DNA of 64,000 nucleotides from Streptomyces sp. PsTaAH-137 (GTDB lineage: Bacteria > Actinomycetota > Actinomycetes > Streptomycetales > Streptomycetaceae): assembly GCF_003259365.1 (NCBI RefSeq), contig NZ_QLLY01000014.1, positions 128,199 to 192,198 on the forward strand, given 5' to 3'. Shown piece after piece: positions 60,488 to 64,000 of the stretch (its first letter is position 1; the number at the start of each line of letters is the position of its first letter). A program made the translations under genes and the position numbers. A model generated the notes under the pieces. The model had not been told where the DNA came from. It did not search any database and saw nothing but the letters and a program-made list of their open reading frames with translations.

Positions 60488-60974
60488 GGCGGGGCTTGCT
60501 TCTTCAGTCGGCTGATAGTCTTGGCCGCTGGTCGGGACGGAACGCAGAGCGTCCCCGCCGAGAGCCCTCAAGAGCCCTCGAAGACCCGACCCACTGATCG
60601 TCCCTCACGGGGGACCGGCCGGAGGAGGTGGGGCTGTCATGGATCGAAGTCGACCGTGCAGTACCACCCGTTCTTCCGGCCGCTAGGCCCGTATCCCACA
60701 CCGCAGTCAGCAGCGGCCGGCGTTCCGTCGGCGGTCTGTGTCCCGGGGCTTCCGGGCTGTCCGCGTTTGCCGGAAGAGCACTTCGTTTCCACCTGATCTT
60801 TCCGATCGTCCTGATCTGAATCAGTCAGCGGAGCCGCCCGGCGTCGGTGCGGTGCTCCCCGCTTTGTGGACGTGCAGCATGTCCCGGTTTCCGGTTGGCC
60901 AGGACGTCCTCATTCCGGGCAGTTCCGATTTCCCGAGTGCCCTGCGCGGCTCCCGCCCGCGAAGGAGCCTGCCC
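60488..60974 (+). promoter_or_regulatory. long leader region before corA
   Basis: About 490 bases without a long gene. It holds a 15-codon leader ORF (60639-60686) and a hairpin with 9-bp arms (60676-60684, 60712-60720) that takes in the end of that ORF. No M-box or other known magnesium riboswitch was recognised by eye. Confidence 0.4.
60639..60686 (+). CDS. 15-residue leader peptide candidate upstream of corA
   Basis: ATG 60639 follows GGAGGAGG (60621-60628) at 10 bases. The peptide reads MDRSRPCSTTRSSGR and ends at TAG 60684-60686 inside a 9-bp hairpin. The pattern resembles translation-coupled attenuators of magnesium transporters. It is unproven. Confidence 0.4.
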   Translation: MDRSRPCSTTRSSGR

Positions 60975-62108
60975 ATGTCGATGATGCGCGACCTGCGTGC
61001 CGCCGTCCGCCCCTCGCTGCGCAAGAGCGTGGCCCCGTACGAGAACGAGGCGCGCTCCTCGTACGACCCCACCCGCGATCCCTCCGCCTGCTCGGCCGTC
61101 GTGGACTGTGCCGTCTACCGCGACGGGGCGCGCGTGGAGAGCGGCGACGACTGCCTGACGCCGCGCGAGGCACGCCTCCAGGTACGCCGTGACGGCGGCT
61201 TCGCCTGGATCGGTCTGCACGAGCCGACCGAGAAGGAATTCGCCGGTATCGCCGCCGAATTCGGACTGCACCCGCTCGCCGTCGAGGACGCGGTCCACGC
61301 CCACCAGCGGCCCAAGCTGGAGCCGTACGACGACACGCTCTTCGCCGTGTTCAAGACCATCCACTACGTCGAGCACGCCGAACTGACCGACACCAGCGAG
61401 GTCGTGGAGACCGGCGAGGTCATGTGCTTCCTCGGCCGCGACTTCTTCATCACCGTGCGGCACGGCGGACAGGGCTCGCTGCGCGCGCTGCGCCGCCGCC
61501 TCCAGGCCGAGCCCGAGCTGCTCGCCAAGGGCCCGAGCGCGGTGCTGCACGCCATCTCCGACCACGTCGTCGACGGCTATCTGGCGGTGGCCGACGCGAT
61601 GCAGGACGACATCGACGAGGTCGAGACCGACGTCTTCTCGCCGCGCCGCAGGGGCGGTCCGCGCGGCACCGACGCCGGCGGCATCTACCAGCTCAAGCGC
61701 GAGGTCCTGGAGTTCAAGCGGGCCGTCGCCCCGCTGCGCCGGCCGCTGCAACTGCTGAGCGAGCGGCCGATGCGGCTGATCGACCCCGACATCCAGAAGT
61801 ACTTCCGTGACGTCGCCGACCACCTGGAGCGCGTCCAGGAACAGGTCATCGGCTTCGACGAACTCCTCAACTCGATCCTCCAGGCCAACCTGGCGCAGGC
61901 GTCCGTCGCGCAGAACGAGGACATGCGCAAGATCACCTCGTGGGCCGCCATCGTCGCCGTCCCGACCATGGTCTGCGGGGTCTACGGCATGAACTTCGAC
62001 CACATGCCCGAGCTGCACTGGCGGTTCGGCTACCCGCTGGTGCTCGCCGTCACCGTCGTCGCGTGCTTCACCATCCACCGCACCCTCAAGCGCAACGGCT
62101 GGCTGTAG
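60975..62108 (+). CDS. corA: CorA family magnesium transporter
   Basis: A 377-residue CorA-type channel. A large cytosolic N-terminal domain and a long helix precede two C-terminal membrane helices with the filter motif YGMNF. It forms a pentamer for Mg2+ (or Co2+) uptake. ATG 60975 has AAGGAG 7 bases upstream; the frame extends to 60738, but the strong ribosome site decides the start. A long leader with a small ORF precedes it. Confidence 0.9.
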   Translation: MSMMRDLRAAVRPSLRKSVAPYENEARSSYDPTRDPSACSAVVDCAVYRDGARVESGDDCLTPREARLQVRRDGGFAWIGLHEPTEKEFAGIAAEFGLHPLAVEDAVHAHQRPKLEPYDDTLFAVFKTIHYVEHAELTDTSEVVETGEVMCFLGRDFFITVRHGGQGSLRALRRRLQAEPELLAKGPSAVLHAISDHVVDGYLAVADAMQDDIDEVETDVFSPRRRGGPRGTDAGGIYQLKREVLEFKRAVAPLRRPLQLLSERPMRLIDPDIQKYFRDVADHLERVQEQVIGFDELLNSILQANLAQASVAQNEDMRKITSWAAIVAVPTMVCGVYGMNFDHMPELHWRFGYPLVLAVTVVACFTIHRTLKRNGWL

Positions 62109-62121
62109 CTACGCTGGCCGC

Positions 62122-62634
62122 ATGACGACTGCCGAACCGCTCGACGCCGCCCTCGTCGAGGAGGCCACCAAGAAGTCCGGGCTCATCTGGGTACGGGGCA
62201 CCGATGCCGAGCGGGCCCTGTGGCACGTGTGGCACGAGGGTGCGGCGCACGTGGTCGGCGACGGGCCCGGCGAGCAGCCGCTGCCCGGTCTCGTCGACGG
62301 CGGCACCGCCGTGGTCACCGTACGCAGCAAGGACAAGGGCGGCCGGCTGGTCGGCTGGCGGGCGACGGCCGTGGAGCTGGCACCCGGCACGCCGGAGTGG
62401 GAGGCGGCCGTCGGCGAGCTGAAGGGCAAGCGGCTCAACGCGCCGGACGCGGAGACGATGACCTCTCGGTGGGGGCGGGAGTGCCGGGTGGTGCGGTTGG
62501 AGCCGGTCGCCGGTGAGGATCCGGTTCCGGCGCCCACGGGTTCGCTGGCCGCCGCGCCGGTGCCGACCCCGGCGACCACCCGGGATCCGGTCCCGGCCCC
62601 TCTTCCCCGTCTCCTGGGGCGTCGCCGCCGCTGA
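62122..62634 (+). CDS. conserved hypothetical protein
   Basis: A 170-residue protein. The first 130 residues form an alpha/beta domain with GLIWVRGTDAERALWHVWHE and RWGRECRVVRL. The last 45 residues are Pro/Ala-rich and end in six residues rich in Arg. No family is assigned with confidence. TACGCT (62110-62115) ends 6 bases before the ATG, so it is probably leaderless, and it starts 13 bases after corA. Confidence 0.7.
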   Translation: MTTAEPLDAALVEEATKKSGLIWVRGTDAERALWHVWHEGAAHVVGDGPGEQPLPGLVDGGTAVVTVRSKDKGGRLVGWRATAVELAPGTPEWEAAVGELKGKRLNAPDAETMTSRWGRECRVVRLEPVAGEDPVPAPTGSLAAAPVPTPATTRDPVPAPLPRLLGRRRR

Positions 62635-62643
62635 CGCCGTCGC

Positions 62644-63372
62644 TCAGGACTCCGGCAGCTGCCTGCCGTAGTCCACGGTGTCGTCCGACGTCGGCTCGCT
62701 CAGCTTGAAGTCCTGGCCCCACTCGGTCAGTTGCAGGATCCCCGCGCCCCCCGCCCGCTCCAGCCGCATCGGATACGCGGTCCCCTCCAACGACACGTCG
62801 AGCGTGCCGCCGGAGCCCTCGTCGCCGGTGAGCGCGATGGTGCGCACCCCGCCGGAGGTGCCGCGGTCGCCCTTCGCGAGGGTGCCGTGCAGGGTGAGCA
62901 GCCCGTCGAGCAGCACGTCCTTGTCGGTGAAGGTGCTCAGCCGCTGGTACGAGGGATCGCCGGAGGGCACCTTCACGTACTTGCCGTCGAGCTTGTCGCC
63001 GACGGTGTCGTCGTCGGAGTGCGACCAGAAGTCGGCGTCCGCCTTGAGATACAGGTGCTCGTCGACCCGCAGCAGCCGGAACGTGCTGCCGCCCGTCGTC
63101 ACCGACCCGGTGCCGCCCTCGTCCTTCAGCCGCATGTCGAGCTTGTACGTCTTGCCGCCGCTGACGACCGTTCCGGCCAGATGCACGGCGTCGGCGCCCC
63201 GCGCCGCCTTGACCGTACGGGACTGGATCGTGTCCGGCTCCAGTTTGCCGACCCCGTTCGTGCCCTCGTCCGGATCGTTCCCGCAGGCCGCGAGCCCGGC
63301 CGCGAGCCCCGTGCACATCACGCCGACCATGAGTGTCCTGCGGGTTCGGCGGGCCAGGGGGAAAGCGGTCAC
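62644..63372 (-). CDS. LppX/LolA-like lipoprotein
   Basis: A 242-residue lipoprotein with lipobox LAAC at about residue 30. The mature part has alternating beta strands and asymmetrical hydrophobic patches, like the mycobacterial LppX/LprG fold that carries lipids. GTG 63372 has AGAGG about 11 bases upstream. It converges on the hypothetical gene with 9 bases between stops. Confidence 0.7.
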   Translation of the reverse strand: MTAFPLARRTRRTLMVGVMCTGLAAGLAACGNDPDEGTNGVGKLEPDTIQSRTVKAARGADAVHLAGTVVSGGKTYKLDMRLKDEGGTGSVTTGGSTFRLLRVDEHLYLKADADFWSHSDDDTVGDKLDGKYVKVPSGDPSYQRLSTFTDKDVLLDGLLTLHGTLAKGDRGTSGGVRTIALTGDEGSGGTLDVSLEGTAYPMRLERAGGAGILQLTEWGQDFKLSEPTSDDTVDYGRQLPES

Positions 63373-63550
63373 GGGCGGTACTACCTCTCGTACGGAAAGG
63401 GGCTCGTCGGCAGTACGGCAGCGTACCGGTGGTGTCCGCCGTTCCCCGTGCGGGTCCGGGAAGGGCGGACGTGCAAAGGCGTGTTCGACGGGTACCGGCT
63501 AGCCTGAACCACGGATTGATCACTGACGCAACGAGGAGGTGCCGGCGGAC

Positions 63551-64000
63551 ATGGCAGGTGGGGCCCCTCGGATCTTCGTCTCGCATCTCGCGGGCATCGC
63601 CGTCTTCGACCCGAACGGGGACCAGGTCGGCCGGGTCCGCGACGTCGTGGCGATGCTGCGGGTGGGCCGGCGGCCGCCCCGGGTGCTCGGACTCGTCGTC
63701 GAACTGTCCACGCGGCGGCGCATCTTCCTGCCCATGACCCGCGTCACCGGCATCGAGTCGGCCCAGGTCATCACCACCGGCGTGCTCAACGTGCGGCGCT
63801 TCGAGCAGCGGCCCACCGAGCGGCTGGTCCTCGGCGAGATGCTGGACCGGCGGGTGCGGCTGGTGGAGTCGGGCGAGGAGGTCACCGTCCTCGACGTCTC
63901 CGTGCAGCAGTTGCCGGCCCGCCGGGACTGGGAGATCGACCGGGTGTTCGTCCGCAAGGGCAAGGGCGGCACCTTCCGGCGCAAGGGCGAGGCGCTGACC
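63551..64000 (+). CDS. MgtE-N/CBS-domain protein, N-terminal part
   Basis: The first 150 codons of a gene cut by the window edge. The start is MAGGAPRIFVSHLAGIAVFD, a PRC-barrel-like domain with FDPNGDQVGRVRDVV. It matches actinobacterial MgtE intracellular-domain proteins that lack or carry a later membrane part. ATG 63551 follows GAGGAGG at 11 bases; an in-frame GTG is closer to it. Whether it is a transporter cannot be said. Confidence 0.7.
   Translation, partial: MAGGAPRIFVSHLAGIAVFDPNGDQVGRVRDVVAMLRVGRRPPRVLGLVVELSTRRRIFLPMTRVTGIESAQVITTGVLNVRRFEQRPTERLVLGEMLDRRVRLVESGEEVTVLDVSVQQLPARRDWEIDRVFVRKGKGGTFRRKGEALT

Noticed and set aside
60454..60974. M-box magnesium riboswitch before corA
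   Set aside because: No conserved M-box motifs or terminator with U tract were visible; only the small ORF and one hairpin stand out.
1..64000. CRISPR arrays, insertion sequences, prophage or attachment sites
   Set aside because: No regularly spaced repeats, transposase, integrase or terminal repeats were found, and the tRNA genes have no flanking partial duplicate.

Overview
The window is chromosomal DNA from a Streptomyces or close relative. Nearly every third codon position is G or C, many starts are GTG, several genes look leaderless, and the set includes wblC, a TerD/AIM24 group and actinobacterial families such as DUF2342, DUF3107, DUF3152 and PPA1309. No insertion sequence, prophage or CRISPR array was seen. 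The gene order appears to follow, with insertions, the segment I recall from Mycobacterium tuberculosis around Rv3193c to Rv3212: UPF0182, YlbL, DUF2342, ABC1 kinase, whiB7, uvrD2, mycoredoxin, nudC, adnB/adnA, alkyltransferase-like protein, moeZ, DUF3152, TetR, DUF3107, ferritin-like protein, rhlE. This comparison is from memory, not from an alignment.

Layout: 1-6600 holds the end of an ABC substrate-binding protein, two initiator tRNA genes flanking a Sel1-repeat gene, UPF0182 and a PPA1309 protein. 6.7-12 kb holds a leftward set (SDR enzyme, moaE, 54-residue membrane peptide, ylbL) and a rightward DUF2342/Nudix pair that ends in a 70-bp perfect palindrome. 12-15.2 kb is a three-gene operon of one TerD-AIM24 fusion and two AIM24 proteins. 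15.3-19 kb has a YgjP-type metallopeptidase, an orphan leader-binding/ThiF-like protein, an ABC1 kinase and a zinc ribbon. 19-20.5 kb is the wblC resistance regulator with a 107-codon upstream ORF, an attenuator terminator and a WhiB7-type promoter.

20.5-33 kb is DNA repair and redox: uvrD2, mycoredoxin, nudC, an M20 dipeptidase, adnB, adnA and an alkyltransferase-like gene. 33-39.5 kb has a pseudokinase/flippase-like membrane protein and two tandem secreted tripeptidyl-aminopeptidase-type lipoproteins. 39.5-46.2 kb has moeZ and a leftward sugar cluster: PelF-like glycosyltransferase, membrane protein, 51-residue peptide, nucleotide-sugar epimerase, spherulin-4-type glycoside hydrolase. 46-52 kb has DUF3152, a hydrolase, TetR, DUF3107 and a ferritin-like protein. 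52-64 kb has a DEAD-box helicase with a CTG start and a repetitive basic tail, a 50-residue protein, marC, a PHP phosphoesterase, an MFS pump, SUFU, corA with a long leader, a lipoprotein and the start of an MgtE-type protein.

Three exact SigR-type promoters (GGAAT, 18 bases, GTT) lie before mycoredoxin, moeZ and the 50-residue gene. Together with wblC and the recombination helicases they make much of the window a stress-response neighbourhood. The least described candidates are the sugar cluster with its small coupled peptide, the wblC and corA leaders, the 11-bp phased repeats before the Sel1 gene, and a near-identical 21-bp DnaA-box element before two genes.
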